A stretch of DNA of 64,000 nt from Paenibacillus tengchongensis (lineage in GTDB: Bacteria > Bacillota > Bacilli > Paenibacillales > Paenibacillaceae): the NCBI RefSeq assembly GCF_008973665.1, contig NZ_WACP01000016.1, forward strand, positions 1-64,000, written 5' to 3'. Below are positions 8,467-16,976 of this stretch, in pieces. Numbering within the stretch: the first letter of the stretch is position 1; every line of letters starts with the position of its first letter. The notes beneath the pieces were generated by a model, which was not told the DNA's origin, did not search any database, and saw only the letters and a list, made by a program, of their open reading frames with translations. The translations under genes and the position numbers were made by a program.

Positions 8467-9483
8467 GTGCAAGGTGCCAGAATAACGGCCATAGGATCGT
8501 ATGTCCCTGCCCGCAAGCTGACTAACAGCGACTTGGAGCAGATTGTAGAGACAAGCGATGAGTGGATTGTCCAGCGGACTGGAATCCGCGAGCGGCGGAT
8601 CAGCCGGCCGGAGGAGTTCACCAGTGATTTATGTGTTGCTGCCGCAGCGGATTTGTTCCGGCGTTACGGCAAGTCCGCTGCGGAGATCGATATGGTGCTG
8701 GTAGCAACCAGTACACCGGATTTTCCTTTTCCCTCGGTAGCGTCGATCCTGCAGCACCGGTTAGGGATTCCAACATCGGCTGGAGTGCTCGATATGAGCG
8801 CAGCGTGCGCCGGCTTTGTATATGCCCTGCATACCGCGCATGCCTACATTGCTTCAGGACTGCACCGGTGTGTACTGGTTGTGGGAGCAGACGCGTTGTC
8901 TAAAATTACGGATTACAGTGACCGCAGCACCTGCATTCTGTTTGGCGACGGGGCGGGGGCGGTGCTGGTGGAGGCCAAAGAGGAAGGGGAGCCGGATGAT
9001 TTCCGGGGATTTCATCTGGGCAGCGACGGAGGCGGCGCCCAGCATGTGTACCGCACTGGCCTGGCAAGCACGGTCAATGAAGTTCGGCTTACGGATACGG
9101 GCAAGCTGGTGCAGAATGGCCGCGAGGTGTTCCGCTGGGCGGTGCGGACGGTGCCGCAGGGAGTAGAACAGACCTTGGCCCGTTCCGGTGCAGCCATAGA
9201 GGAAGTTAATTGGCTGATTCCGCACAGCGCCAATCTGCGGATCCTTGAGCCGGTGTGCGACAAGCTGGGGTATCCATTGGAGAAGACACTTTATAGTCTG
9301 GAGTACTTCGGCAACACTTCGGCGGCAAGCATTCCGCTTGCGCTGGACCTGGGTATCCGCGCGTGTAAAGTCCAAAATGGCCAGCAGGTGCTGCTGTACG
9401 GCTTCGGTGCGGGATTAACGCATGCCGGCCAACTGCTGAAGCTGTCACTTGACCCGCAGGTGAGTGTGCCGGAACCCTTATAG
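8467..9483 (+). CDS. fabH: Beta-ketoacyl-ACP synthase III (FabH)
   Basis: Condenses an acyl-CoA primer with malonyl-ACP to start fatty acid synthesis; in branched-chain fatty acid producers the primer is often isobutyryl- or anteiso-type CoA. The 338-residue product has the FabH signature TSDEWIVQRTGI, catalytic Cys in MSAACAGF (about residue 114), His in LIPHSAN and Asn in FGNTSAAS. I prefer GTG8467, 5 nt after GAGGTG, over GTG8458, which overlaps that RBS. It is monocistronic with its own FapR-type operator, like the second FabH isozyme (FabHB) of B. subtilis, so it is probably not the copy in the main fab operon. Confidence 0.93.
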   Translation: MQGARITAIGSYVPARKLTNSDLEQIVETSDEWIVQRTGIRERRISRPEEFTSDLCVAAAADLFRRYGKSAAEIDMVLVATSTPDFPFPSVASILQHRLGIPTSAGVLDMSAACAGFVYALHTAHAYIASGLHRCVLVVGADALSKITDYSDRSTCILFGDGAGAVLVEAKEEGEPDDFRGFHLGSDGGGAQHVYRTGLASTVNEVRLTDTGKLVQNGREVFRWAVRTVPQGVEQTLARSGAAIEEVNWLIPHSANLRILEPVCDKLGYPLEKTLYSLEYFGNTSAASIPLALDLGIRACKVQNGQQVLLYGFGAGLTHAGQLLKLSLDPQVSVPEPL

Positions 9484-9696
9484 GAGAACAGGAGCGGAAG
9501 AGCAGAAGGGCCAGATGCGCAGAGGAGCGGAGAGTGAATGAGTAGAGGGACAGTGATCTTGAGACTGGTTTCCAGGCAGACGGTACCTGCACCAAAACGC
9601 GCATACGCCTGAGGCGCATAATCGGCGCTTCATCTACGCCGTTGTCCTGGACGATGGCCTGCCGCGGTCTGCCCCTCAGCTAAACGGGCTTACGGT

Positions 9697-10719
9697 TCAG
9701 CCCAACGCCCCGCTGCCGCATGATTCGCGCACGACGAGGGCCGGCTCGACGACGTACGAGCCGCCCTCCGACTGGCCGTTGATCAGGTCGTACAGCATGT
9801 GCGCGGCGAGCACGCCGAGCCGCTCCTTGTTCTGGCGCACGGTGGTCAGTGCCGGAGTCGTGTATCTGCTGGCCTCGATGTCGTCGCAGCCGGCGATGGC
9901 GACATCCTCGGGGACGCGCAACCCGCGCTCCCGCAGGGCGCGGATGGCCCCGAGGGCCAGCAGGTCGGAGGCGGCGAACACCGCCCGCGGCAGGCTCCCG
10001 CGCTCCAGTAGGCGCGACATGGCGGCATAGCCGCTGTGCTCGAAGAAGTCGTCGCCGTGCACGAACCATTCGGGCTGCGGCGTAAGGCCGAAGCCCGTGA
10101 TCGCCTTGGCGTACCCGGCTTCCCGCTGCTGCGAGATTTCTGAATCGGCCGTGCTGCCGATAAAGCCGAGGTCACGGTGGCCAAGCAGATAGAAATGCTC
10201 GACAACCTTCGCGGCGATCTGTGCATTGTCGGACATGACATAGCCGGACTTGCCGCCGGTCAGCTCCAGATCGACACCGATACAGGGGATATCACTGAGG
10301 TCAAGCTCGCGGATGGCCGGCTCCATGTTCTCGCCGGAAATAATGACGCAGCCGTCCACCTGGAAGTGCCGGCAGCGGGCGTAGTAATCGCCGCCGCTGA
10401 ACATTTTCTCATTGGAGAAGAAGATCAGATCATAGCCGAGCATGCCCATCTGCTTCTTAAAGGCGTTCAGCACCTCAACAAAAAACGGGTGCGTAAACTC
10501 CACATTCAGCTCCCCGGCAAAAATAACGCCGATCAGGCTCGATTTCTTCGAGGCCAGCGTCTTGGCGGAGCTCGTAGGCGAATAGCCGGTCTGGTGAATA
10601 ATCTCCCATACCCGCTGCTTTGTTTTGTCCGAGACATCGCTGTAATTGTTCATAATCTTCGAGACCGTCGAGACGGACACCCCCGCCATTTCGGCAATCG
10701 TCTTGATATTAACCCCCAT
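9697..10719 (-). CDS. LacI/GalR-family transcriptional regulator
   Basis: A 340-residue regulator with an N-terminal LacI-type helix-turn-helix (TIAEMAGVSVSTVSKIMNN), a hinge, and a periplasmic-binding-protein-like effector domain (EDVAIAGCDDIEASRYTTP near the C-terminus). The ATG at 10719 is preferred because GGAAGGTGG precedes it; an upstream in-frame start at 10752 has no RBS. It is a solitary gene with no sugar operon next to it in this window, so its target is unknown. The 3' half is clearly more GC-rich than the 5' half by eye. The 213 bp between fabH and this gene hold no feature I can support. Confidence 0.92.
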   Translation of the reverse strand: MGVNIKTIAEMAGVSVSTVSKIMNNYSDVSDKTKQRVWEIIHQTGYSPTSSAKTLASKKSSLIGVIFAGELNVEFTHPFFVEVLNAFKKQMGMLGYDLIFFSNEKMFSGGDYYARCRHFQVDGCVIISGENMEPAIRELDLSDIPCIGVDLELTGGKSGYVMSDNAQIAAKVVEHFYLLGHRDLGFIGSTADSEISQQREAGYAKAITGFGLTPQPEWFVHGDDFFEHSGYAAMSRLLERGSLPRAVFAASDLLALGAIRALRERGLRVPEDVAIAGCDDIEASRYTTPALTTVRQNKERLGVLAAHMLYDLINGQSEGGSYVVEPALVVRESCGSGALG

Positions 10720-10803
10720 GCCAAGCCACCTTCCGCTGCAAATCCTATCCATTTCAGTCTATTCATCTTCCCGGGCCAAGTCAATCCGGCCATTCCGGAC
10801 ATA

Positions 10804-10847
10804 ATAAAGGCCATGTTCCCTGAAATGACGGGGTTCATGGCCTTTAT
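10804..10847. terminator. Terminator downstream of the gbsR-like gene
   Basis: ATAAAGGCCATG (10804-10815) pairs with CATGGCCTTTAT (10836-10847). The minus strand carries a T-rich 3' arm, so it can end the gbsR-like transcript. Confidence 0.75.
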
Positions 10848-10856
10848 CCTTCTAAA

Positions 10857-11414
10857 CTATTCTTCTTTGGGAATCAGATCAAAGATCTTGCCGGTCTCCA
10901 GTGCCTCGATCAGCTTCAGCAGCCAACGGTAATATTTAATCGCTTCGTCAATTTTAACCTGGTCGGTTGTGAGCAGTTTCATGACAGCGGCATCGTCTGC
11001 GTAATCGCCCTGCATCTGTTTGATTTCTTCCAGCGATTTAGCGAGCGCAGTCATGTTTCCTTCCACCGCTTTGCGCCATTTAATCGAGAAATAGTCGCTG
11101 AAATTGCGGTACCAGTCCGGCTCCACCTCAAACAGATCCTTGCGGGTGCCCTTGCCCCATACCTTGTCGATCATCTTCAGATCGAGCAGTGTGCGTACGC
11201 CGGTGCTCATCGAGGTTTTGCTCATGCCCATGGTGCGGCTCATTTCATCCAGTGTCATGGGACCTTGATTAAAATACATATACCCGTATAAATGCCCGAT
11301 GGATAAGGTAATTCCGTATAAATCCATGTTCTTGCCGATGGAATCGATGACCCGCTCCCGGGCTTTGCTGATTCTCTCTATTTGCGCGGGCGCAAGCCCT
11401 TCTAAATCGTTCAT
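10857..11414 (-). CDS. GbsR/MarR-family regulator of osmoprotectant transport
   Basis: A 185-residue GbsR-type regulator with a MarR-like winged helix: the N-terminal half contains the recognition region MTLDEMSRTMGMSKTSMSTG. In Bacillus, GbsR senses choline and represses choline uptake and glycine betaine synthesis genes. Here the gene is divergent from opuAA across a 256-bp gap, so it probably regulates the adjacent OpuA importer. RBS GGAGGGACATC precedes the ATG. I can identify no operator by eye in 11415-11670, which is AT-rich and includes the opuA RBS and a possible weak promoter (TTGCCT-N17-TTACAC, 11592-11620). Confidence 0.88.
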   Translation of the reverse strand: MNDLEGLAPAQIERISKARERVIDSIGKNMDLYGITLSIGHLYGYMYFNQGPMTLDEMSRTMGMSKTSMSTGVRTLLDLKMIDKVWGKGTRKDLFEVEPDWYRNFSDYFSIKWRKAVEGNMTALAKSLEEIKQMQGDYADDAAVMKLLTTDQVKIDEAIKYYRWLLKLIEALETGKIFDLIPKEE

Positions 11415-11670
11415 GATGTCCCTCCTGAGGATAGGCTTAAAATGACTGCAAACCTCTAGTATGTATTGTAATCACAACCCTTCATAGAAGTAAAGAATGT
11501 GCTCCGGACGGAATTTGGCGTAAAACAGAGTATTCTTTATGTAAAGTACGTAAAGTTAAAACTGTACACTAAATTTTTAGCGTATATGCGTTTTGCCTTA
11601 CTTTTCATAAGTTCGTTACACTGTTAACAGCAAAGCAACCTGAACTATAGAGAGGAAGAAGGAGGTCAGC

Positions 11671-12879
11671 ATGGCAATTATCGAGGTAAAAGAGCTTACC
11701 AAAGTATTCGGGCACGATGCGGGACGGGCGCTTCCATTACTAGAGCAAGGGTGGTCCAAAGAGAAAATCGCCCGCGAAGCCAAGCTTACGGTCGGCGTCA
11801 ACAAAGCCAGCTTCCGTATTGAGGAAGGCGAAATTTTTGTCATTATGGGATTGTCGGGCAGCGGTAAATCGACGCTCGTGCGTCTGCTTAACCGCCTGAT
11901 TGAGCCGACGGGAGGACAGGTGCTGTTCAAGGACCAGGATGTCGTCAAGATGAATCCCGAGGAGCTGCGCCGGTTCCGGCGTAAAAATATTGGTATGGTG
12001 TTTCAGAAGTTCGGGCTGTTCCCGCACCGCACGGTGCTGGCGAACGCCGAGTACGGCCTTGAAGTGCAGGGTGTCGATAAAAAAGAACGGACCCGCCGCG
12101 CCATGGAGGCGCTGGAGCTTGTCGGGCTGAAGGGCTGGGAGAACCACCGCCCCGATCAGCTGAGCGGCGGGATGCAGCAGCGGGTAGGCCTCGCCAGAGG
12201 GCTGGCCAACGACCCGGACATCCTGCTGATGGATGAAGCGTTCAGCGCGCTGGACCCGCTGATCCGCAAGGATATGCAGCAGGAGCTGCTGGAGCTGCAG
12301 ACCCGGGTGAAGAAGACGATCATCTTCATCACCCATGATCTGGACGAGGCGCTGCGCATCGGCGACCGGATCGCCCTGATGAAGGACGGCGTCATTGTGC
12401 AGATCGGCACACCGGAAGAGATCCTCATCCAGCCGGCCAACAAATATGTCGAGCGGTTCGTCGAGGACGTCGATTTGTCCAAGGTGCTGACCGCATCCCA
12501 CGTCATGCGCCAGCCGGAACTGATCCGGCCGGAACGCGGTCCCCGCGTAGCGCTGCAGCTGATGCGCGAGGGCGGCGTCTCGAGCTTGTATGTGGTCGAT
12601 CAGGAAATGAAGCTGCAGGGTGTCATTACCGCTGAGGATGCCTCCCAGGCGCTGAAGGAGAACAAGACGATTCTGGAAGTGATGCGGCGGGAGATTCCCC
12701 GTGCTCATCCGGATACGCTGTTGAACGATCTGTTCGAGCTGATGTCGCAGGCCCACCTGCCGGTGGCGGTGGTCGACAGCGCCGACAAGCTGAAGGGAAT
12801 TGTCATTAAAGGTGCGGTGCTGTCCGCGCTTGCGGGCAATGCCGTTCCGGAAGGGGGAGTAAGCCGTGAATTTGCCTAA
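11671..12879 (+). CDS. opuAA: Glycine betaine/proline ABC transporter ATPase OpuAA
   Basis: ATP-binding subunit of an OpuA-type osmoprotectant importer, 402 residues. It has Walker A GLSGSGKST, the signature LSGGMQQR, Walker B with ILLMDEAFSALDP and the switch His in IFITHDLDEAL. The C-terminal part from about residue 275 is a pair of CBS domains (VMRQPELIR... and the stretch ending KGIVIKGAVLSALAG), the ionic-strength sensor in this family. A strong RBS (GAAGGAGG) precedes the ATG, and the stop overlaps the permease start by 14 nt, suggesting translational coupling. Confidence 0.95.
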   Translation: MAIIEVKELTKVFGHDAGRALPLLEQGWSKEKIAREAKLTVGVNKASFRIEEGEIFVIMGLSGSGKSTLVRLLNRLIEPTGGQVLFKDQDVVKMNPEELRRFRRKNIGMVFQKFGLFPHRTVLANAEYGLEVQGVDKKERTRRAMEALELVGLKGWENHRPDQLSGGMQQRVGLARGLANDPDILLMDEAFSALDPLIRKDMQQELLELQTRVKKTIIFITHDLDEALRIGDRIALMKDGVIVQIGTPEEILIQPANKYVERFVEDVDLSKVLTASHVMRQPELIRPERGPRVALQLMREGGVSSLYVVDQEMKLQGVITAEDASQALKENKTILEVMRREIPRAHPDTLLNDLFELMSQAHLPVAVVDSADKLKGIVIKGAVLSALAGNAVPEGGVSREFA

Positions 12880-13699
12880 AATTCCGATCGGACAGGGCGT
12901 GGAGTGGCTGGAGGATTGGCTGACCACGTATTTCGGTCCGTTCTTTGACTTTATACATGCCGTAATCGGCGGGATGGTCGGCGGTATTGAAGCCGCACTG
13001 ACCTTCCTGCCCGCCATCGTGCTGACGCTGATTATCGCAGCGCTGGCCTACTGGATCGGCAAGTGGAAAATGGCACTGTTCGCTGTCATCGGACTGCTGC
13101 TGATCGACAATCTGGGCCTGTGGGACCCGTCGATGCAGTCGCTGGCGCTGGTGCTGACGGCATCCGTGCTGGCTGTGCTGATCGGTGTGCCGCTCGGCAT
13201 ACTGTGCGCCCAGAGCAGGACTGTGCAGAATATTGTTACACCAATTCTGGACTTTATGCAGACCATGCCGGCTTTCGTATACCTGCTGCCGGCAGTATCG
13301 TTCTTCTCGCTGGGCGTGGTGCCCGGCGTCATCGCTTCGATTATTTTTGCGATTCCGCCCACGATCCGTATGACCAACCTGGGCATCCGCCAGGTGTCTA
13401 CCGAGCTGGTCGAGGCGGCTGATGCATTCGGCTCCACCGCGCGGCAGAAGCTGTTCAAGCTGCAGCTGCCGATTGCCCTGCCGACGATTATGGCGGGGAT
13501 TAACCAGACCATCATGCTGTCGCTGTCGATGGTCGTCATTTCTTCAATGATCGGCGCCCAGGGCGTCGGTGCCTATGTCTACCGTGCGGTCTCGCAGGCC
13601 AAGACGGGTGCCGGCTTTGAAGCGGGCATCGCGATTGTCATCGTCGCCATTTTGCTCGACCGTCTGACGCAAAACCTGGTTAAACCCAAAAAATCATGA
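12866..13699 (+). CDS. opuAB: Glycine betaine ABC transporter permease OpuAB
   Basis: Membrane subunit of the OpuA importer, 277 residues, starting at GTG12866 inside the end of opuAA after AAGGGGGAG. The N-terminus is an amphipathic stretch, followed by five to six membrane segments and the EAA loop ELVEAADAFGSTARQKLFKL. It follows directly in the opuA operon and precedes the binding-protein gene by 19 nt. Confidence 0.94.
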   Translation: MNLPKIPIGQGVEWLEDWLTTYFGPFFDFIHAVIGGMVGGIEAALTFLPAIVLTLIIAALAYWIGKWKMALFAVIGLLLIDNLGLWDPSMQSLALVLTASVLAVLIGVPLGILCAQSRTVQNIVTPILDFMQTMPAFVYLLPAVSFFSLGVVPGVIASIIFAIPPTIRMTNLGIRQVSTELVEAADAFGSTARQKLFKLQLPIALPTIMAGINQTIMLSLSMVVISSMIGAQGVGAYVYRAVSQAKTGAGFEAGIAIVIVAILLDRLTQNLVKPKKS

Positions 13700-13718
13700 C
13701 AGGAGAGTGTTTCTAACC

Positions 13719-14615
13719 ATGAAAACAACTAAAATGAAGAGAAGTCTCGGAATTCTGACCCTGGCGCTGGGTGTGGGCGTATTGTCCGCATGTTCGTCCG
13801 CTAATGATGCCAAGGGGGATACGGTCAAGCTGGCCTATGTGGCCTGGGATTCGGAGATCGCCAGCTCCAATGTAGTTAAGGAAGTGCTGGAGACGAAGCT
13901 GAACGCGAAGGTGGAGATGCTGCAGGTTGATGCCGGCCCGATGTGGGCCGGGATTGCTGACGGCAGCGCCGACGCGATGGTAGCCGCATGGCTGCCGAGC
14001 ACCCACGCTTCCTATATTGAGAAATACGGCGATCAAGTCACGGACCTGGGTCCCAACCTGGATGGCACCAAGACCGGGCTTGCGGTTCCGGCCTACATGG
14101 ACATTACCTCCATTGAGGACCTGAAGAAAGCCGATGTAGCCGCTTCGCTGGACAACACCATTGTAGGGATTGAACCTGGTGCCGGCATCATGATGGCTAC
14201 CGAACAGGCGATCAGCGACTATGCGCTGGATAATTATACCCTGCTGGAAAGCTCCTCCGCGGCAATGGCCCAGGAGCTGCAAAAGGCGTATGACAACAAT
14301 GAGCCGATCGTTGTGACCGGCTGGACGCCGCACTGGATGTTTGCCAATATGGATCTGAAATATCTTGAAGATCCGCAGGGCACGTACGGCGGAGCCGAGC
14401 AGATCCACACCATGGTCCGTCAAGGACTGCAGGAGGATATGCCGGAAGTCTATGCTTTCCTCGATAACTTCGAGTGGACAGCCGATGATATGGCCCAGGT
14501 AATGGTCGAGATTCAGGGCGGAGCATCGCCGGAGGAAGCGGCCAAGAGCTGGGTAGAAGCCAATGCCGCTAAGGTCGATGCCTGGATTGCTGCGGGAGAA
14601 ACTGCGTCGGAATAA
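13719..14615 (+). CDS. opuAC: Glycine betaine-binding lipoprotein OpuAC
   Basis: Substrate-binding lipoprotein of the OpuA importer, 298 residues. The signal peptide ends with the lipobox LSAC (Cys25). The mature part is an OpuAC-type domain with conserved Trp-rich regions (YVAWDSE, GPMWAGIADG, GWTPHWMFA) that form the aromatic cage for quaternary amines. ATG13719 has RBS AGGAGAG; the GTG at 13707 overlaps that site. Last gene of the operon, followed by a hairpin terminator. Confidence 0.94.
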   Translation: MKTTKMKRSLGILTLALGVGVLSACSSANDAKGDTVKLAYVAWDSEIASSNVVKEVLETKLNAKVEMLQVDAGPMWAGIADGSADAMVAAWLPSTHASYIEKYGDQVTDLGPNLDGTKTGLAVPAYMDITSIEDLKKADVAASLDNTIVGIEPGAGIMMATEQAISDYALDNYTLLESSSAAMAQELQKAYDNNEPIVVTGWTPHWMFANMDLKYLEDPQGTYGGAEQIHTMVRQGLQEDMPEVYAFLDNFEWTADDMAQVMVEIQGGASPEEAAKSWVEANAAKVDAWIAAGETASE

Positions 14616-14668
14616 CCGGTTTACTGAGCAGGATTAGCGGCAGGAAACGGCAAGCCGGTTCTTTTTAC
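14614..14668 (+). terminator. opuA operon terminator
   Basis: AACCGG at the stop codon pairs with CCGGTT (14655-14660) followed by CTTTTT. The loop is long, so efficiency is uncertain. Confidence 0.55.
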
Positions 14669-14715
14669 ACCGGGTCCACGGATATGATATGATAAAGAGA
14701 AAACCGACTCCGTTT

Positions 14716-14742
14716 AAAAACACCCCGTCAGGGGTGTTTTTC
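14716..14742 (+). terminator. Short terminator hairpin before the VTT gene
   Basis: AAAAACACCCC-gtca-GGGGTGTTTTT is a near-perfect stem of ten or more base pairs ending in T residues. It probably backs up the opuA terminator; it lies just upstream of the next RBS, so it could also attenuate that gene. Confidence 0.8.
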
Positions 14743-14776
14743 CATGGGGATAGGAGGATCAGAGAGGAGTTTCCCC

Positions 14777-15388
14777 ATGACTGAAACGATCAACGGGTGG
14801 ATCGACTGGCTGCTGCAGACGCTGGGGCTGAGCGGGCCTTATATCGTGCTTGCCACCTTTCCGCTGACCGTGATTCAGAGTCTGTTCGGACTGTTTCCGC
14901 TCGCCATCCTGATCGTGCTGCATGTGTCGGAGTTCGGCGTGATCGGCGGGATGCTGGTCAGCTGGGTGGCCTGCAATGTCGGGGCGATCCTGGTCTATTT
15001 TCTGTTCCGGCGGTACCTGTACAACTGGTTCGACACGAAAATGCGCTCCAAGCTGACGCGGTACGACAAATGGCAGAAATATCTGGACCGTTACGGGATC
15101 TGGACGCTGCTGCTGCTGCGGACTGTGCCGATTGTGCCCAGCAATGTGATTAACTTTATGGCTGCGGTCTCCCCGATTAAGGTGTCCTCCAACATCTGGG
15201 GCACCGTGCTCGGCAATCTCTCCTATATCTGGCTGTTCGGAACGATCGGCTCGACGCTGATTGTGCCCCGGGAGGAGTGGGCCGGGTTCCTGGGCTGGTA
15301 CGCTGTGTTCGCCGCCGTTCTGCTGGCCGTATTTGTCCGCCGCCATTGGGGACATCTGCAGGAAGACAAGCGCAGCCGGATGCAATAA
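14777..15388 (+). CDS. VTT/DedA-like (TVP38/TMEM64 family) membrane protein
   Basis: A 203-residue integral membrane protein with four to five hydrophobic segments. The family region is seen as LFPLAILIVLHVSEFGVIGG, then SWVACNVGAILVYFLFRRYL and the conserved LLLLRTVPIVPSNVINFMAA with its Arg and Pro residues. VTT proteins are implicated in lipid scrambling or envelope homeostasis; no specific role can be assigned here. ATG14777 follows GAGAGGAG; the longer frame from 14744 starts inside the terminator hairpin region and is unlikely. Confidence 0.85.
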   Translation: MTETINGWIDWLLQTLGLSGPYIVLATFPLTVIQSLFGLFPLAILIVLHVSEFGVIGGMLVSWVACNVGAILVYFLFRRYLYNWFDTKMRSKLTRYDKWQKYLDRYGIWTLLLLRTVPIVPSNVINFMAAVSPIKVSSNIWGTVLGNLSYIWLFGTIGSTLIVPREEWAGFLGWYAVFAAVLLAVFVRRHWGHLQEDKRSRMQ

Positions 15389-15505
15389 TTCTGATCATAA
15401 TCAGGAAGTGAGGGACGTTTCTTGCGGCGGTTGCCGGGGGGAGCGTCTTTTTTTGCGGGGGAGAGTACAAAGGGCAAAACCTATAAGCAGGTCTTTGCAT
15501 AAAGA

Positions 15506-15533
15506 AACGGATCAGGAGTTGTCCTGACCCGTT
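15506..15533 (-). terminator. Terminator of the TIR operon
   Basis: AACGG-A-TCAGGA (15506-15517) pairs with TCCTGA-C-CCGTT (15522-15533) with one internal mismatch and a 4-nt loop. On the minus strand it is followed by TCTTT. It lies 15 nt past the stop of the 61-residue gene. Confidence 0.7.
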
Positions 15534-15548
15534 CTGAGATACCGTAAA

Positions 15549-15734
15549 TTATGTTCGACCTAACATTGCAGGACGTTTATACTCGGCTTTCCTTTTCAGG
15601 ACGACAATACCGTCAGTGTCATTCCCAGGTCCTAACGTAGGGGCTAATACCCTGTCAACCACTATTTTGTTTGAGAGATTGATTCCCTGAACAGAAGCAT
15701 TTTGGTAACCTTTTCGGATGTTTTTACTGTTCAT
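15549..15734 (-). CDS. 61-residue orphan coupled to the TIR-like gene
   Basis: I do not recognise this protein. It is 61 residues, basic, with no signal peptide or membrane segment, and has a central Gly/Pro/Asp-rich turn region (APTLGPGNDTDG) flanked by a beta-prone stretch (KIVVDRVL) and a Lys/Arg-rich C-terminus (VLKRKAEYKRPAMLG). It is likely a real gene: its ATG overlaps the TGA of the upstream TIR-like gene (ATGA, 15731-15734), GGAGGAG sits just upstream, and a terminator follows. Coupling suggests production in fixed ratio with the TIR protein, for example as a partner, inhibitor or substrate; this is inference only. Confidence 0.65.
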   Translation of the reverse strand: MNSKNIRKGYQNASVQGINLSNKIVVDRVLAPTLGPGNDTDGIVVLKRKAEYKRPAMLGRT

Positions 15735-16711
15735 GTTACATCTCCTCCAAATATATAGTTGATCGAACTCATTAGCTCCACATTCTCGTTCATCAGGCTT
15801 TCAATGCGTGTAGCCGCCATAGCTCCATTAATGGTAAGGTGAATGGTAACGACTAGCTCCTTAGCAACAGGATAACACAGTAAAAAAACGCTCGCAACGC
15901 CCGTTTTCTTGTAGAGCATGGCTTGTTCTGTTCCGGTTAGGTAAACATCCACTACCAATGGTTTAGTAGTACTGCCCGATTTATAATCCGTAAAGCTGTA
16001 AAATCTACCGCGCCCCACATTTCCGGCGACCTGTCTTATCCCGTCTGCCCCCTCTACAGCCCAAACGGCTGCTCCCGAAACCTTAGCATTGGCAAAGGCT
16101 TTAGTGTCGTAAGCGGTCCGGATTGCTTCATATAAGTAATCAAACTTCCGTCCAGGATCCGAGAGCAGATCCTTGCTAAATTGCGTCAGAAAACTGATTA
16201 ATGACTGATGTGCCGGGTTTACAAATTGGCCGAGTTCATCTATTTTTTGCCGGATCGTATCACATGCAGTTACAACTGCTGCGTCCATATTCTTCTGGCG
16301 TGTATCATATGTAATGAAGGTCAATCCATGAAGATCAGAAGGAATGTGAAATTCGGTAATTTCTGCATCTTGATATAATTTTCTTGATTCCATGGGAACA
16401 ATGTAAAATACACGTTCTCTTCTCAGATGACCCCAAAATAATTCCAGCTCAAAGATCGTATTGTCCCGCGGAGCCAACACTCTTTTTCCCCGGAAATCTA
16501 CAACATCATCAGGACCAAAAACAAAAACAGCAAAATCATTATGGTCTATCTGTGTTTCTAAGTCATCCATAGTAGCATTATTTACTTTGAAAACATTAGC
16601 AAACCAAGGATTTATTTCAGCATAACGTTGTAATTCACGCATGACGGCAACAGCGTAGGGTTTTGATTCAGTAGATGATCCGATAAATAGCCTCGGCTTT
16701 GAATTAGCCAT
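15731..16711 (-). CDS. TIR-like nucleotide-binding effector (Cap12/Pycsar-type TIR) with unassigned C-terminal domain
   Basis: A 326-residue protein. Residues about 6-160 match the TIR-like domain family found in CBASS Cap12 and Pycsar effectors: the opening LFIGSSTE, VFVFGPDD, then APRDNTIFELELFWGHLRRE with the putative NADase Glu at residue 88. The C-terminal half (about 175-326) is not a recognised STING domain; it begins SGAAVWAVEGADGIRQVAGN and ends in a beta-hairpin and long helix, which looks GAF-like. It could sense a ligand that activates the TIR, by analogy with Cap12. ATG16711 follows AAGGAG; the longer frame to 16852 covers AT-rich leader DNA with a candidate -10 (TATAAT, 16795-16790). 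The region is clearly more AT-rich than its neighbours. Confidence 0.82.
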   Translation of the reverse strand: MANSKPRLFIGSSTESKPYAVAVMRELQRYAEINPWFANVFKVNNATMDDLETQIDHNDFAVFVFGPDDVVDFRGKRVLAPRDNTIFELELFWGHLRRERVFYIVPMESRKLYQDAEITEFHIPSDLHGLTFITYDTRQKNMDAAVVTACDTIRQKIDELGQFVNPAHQSLISFLTQFSKDLLSDPGRKFDYLYEAIRTAYDTKAFANAKVSGAAVWAVEGADGIRQVAGNVGRGRFYSFTDYKSGSTTKPLVVDVYLTGTEQAMLYKKTGVASVFLLCYPVAKELVVTIHLTINGAMAATRIESLMNENVELMSSINYIFGGDVT

Positions 16712-16976
16712 TGGATGACTCCTTGTCAAAATATTTTCAATGACAGAGCTATTTAAGCTGAAAGTGGGAATTATCTCAATAATGAGAAAATTATACAATG
16801 AAGATTCAACAAATTCTACCATATTTCTATCTTTATGGAGAATAGGTTGCAAGGGCTTGATAGAATAGGGCCTCTTTGCTTTGCGCGGAGATAACAGTAG
16901 TATTATTTAGCACCTCCGAATACCTTATAGTAAGCAAGCGGCGGCTTGGCCGCGGGAATCGGAGGGAGTACGGTTC

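Noticed and set aside
9697..10719. LacI regulator as controller of the opuA or fabH genes
   Set aside because: Both neighbours have their own expected regulators (GbsR-like gene and FapR site), and no LacI-type operator was seen upstream of them.
11740..13017. Minus-strand ORF of 425 residues opposite opuAA
   Set aside because: OpuAA has all ABC motifs; this frame is its shadow.
15731..16711. Full CBASS or Pycsar operon around the TIR-like gene
   Set aside because: No CD-NTase or pyrimidine cyclase, Cap2/Cap3 or HORMA/TRIP13 gene within the window on either side; only the effector-like gene and the small ORF are present.
16712..16852. 47-residue N-terminal extension of the TIR-like protein
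   Set aside because: AAGGAG precedes ATG16711 and the TIR beta-strand 1 begins five residues later; the extension is AT-rich leader DNA with a -10 box.
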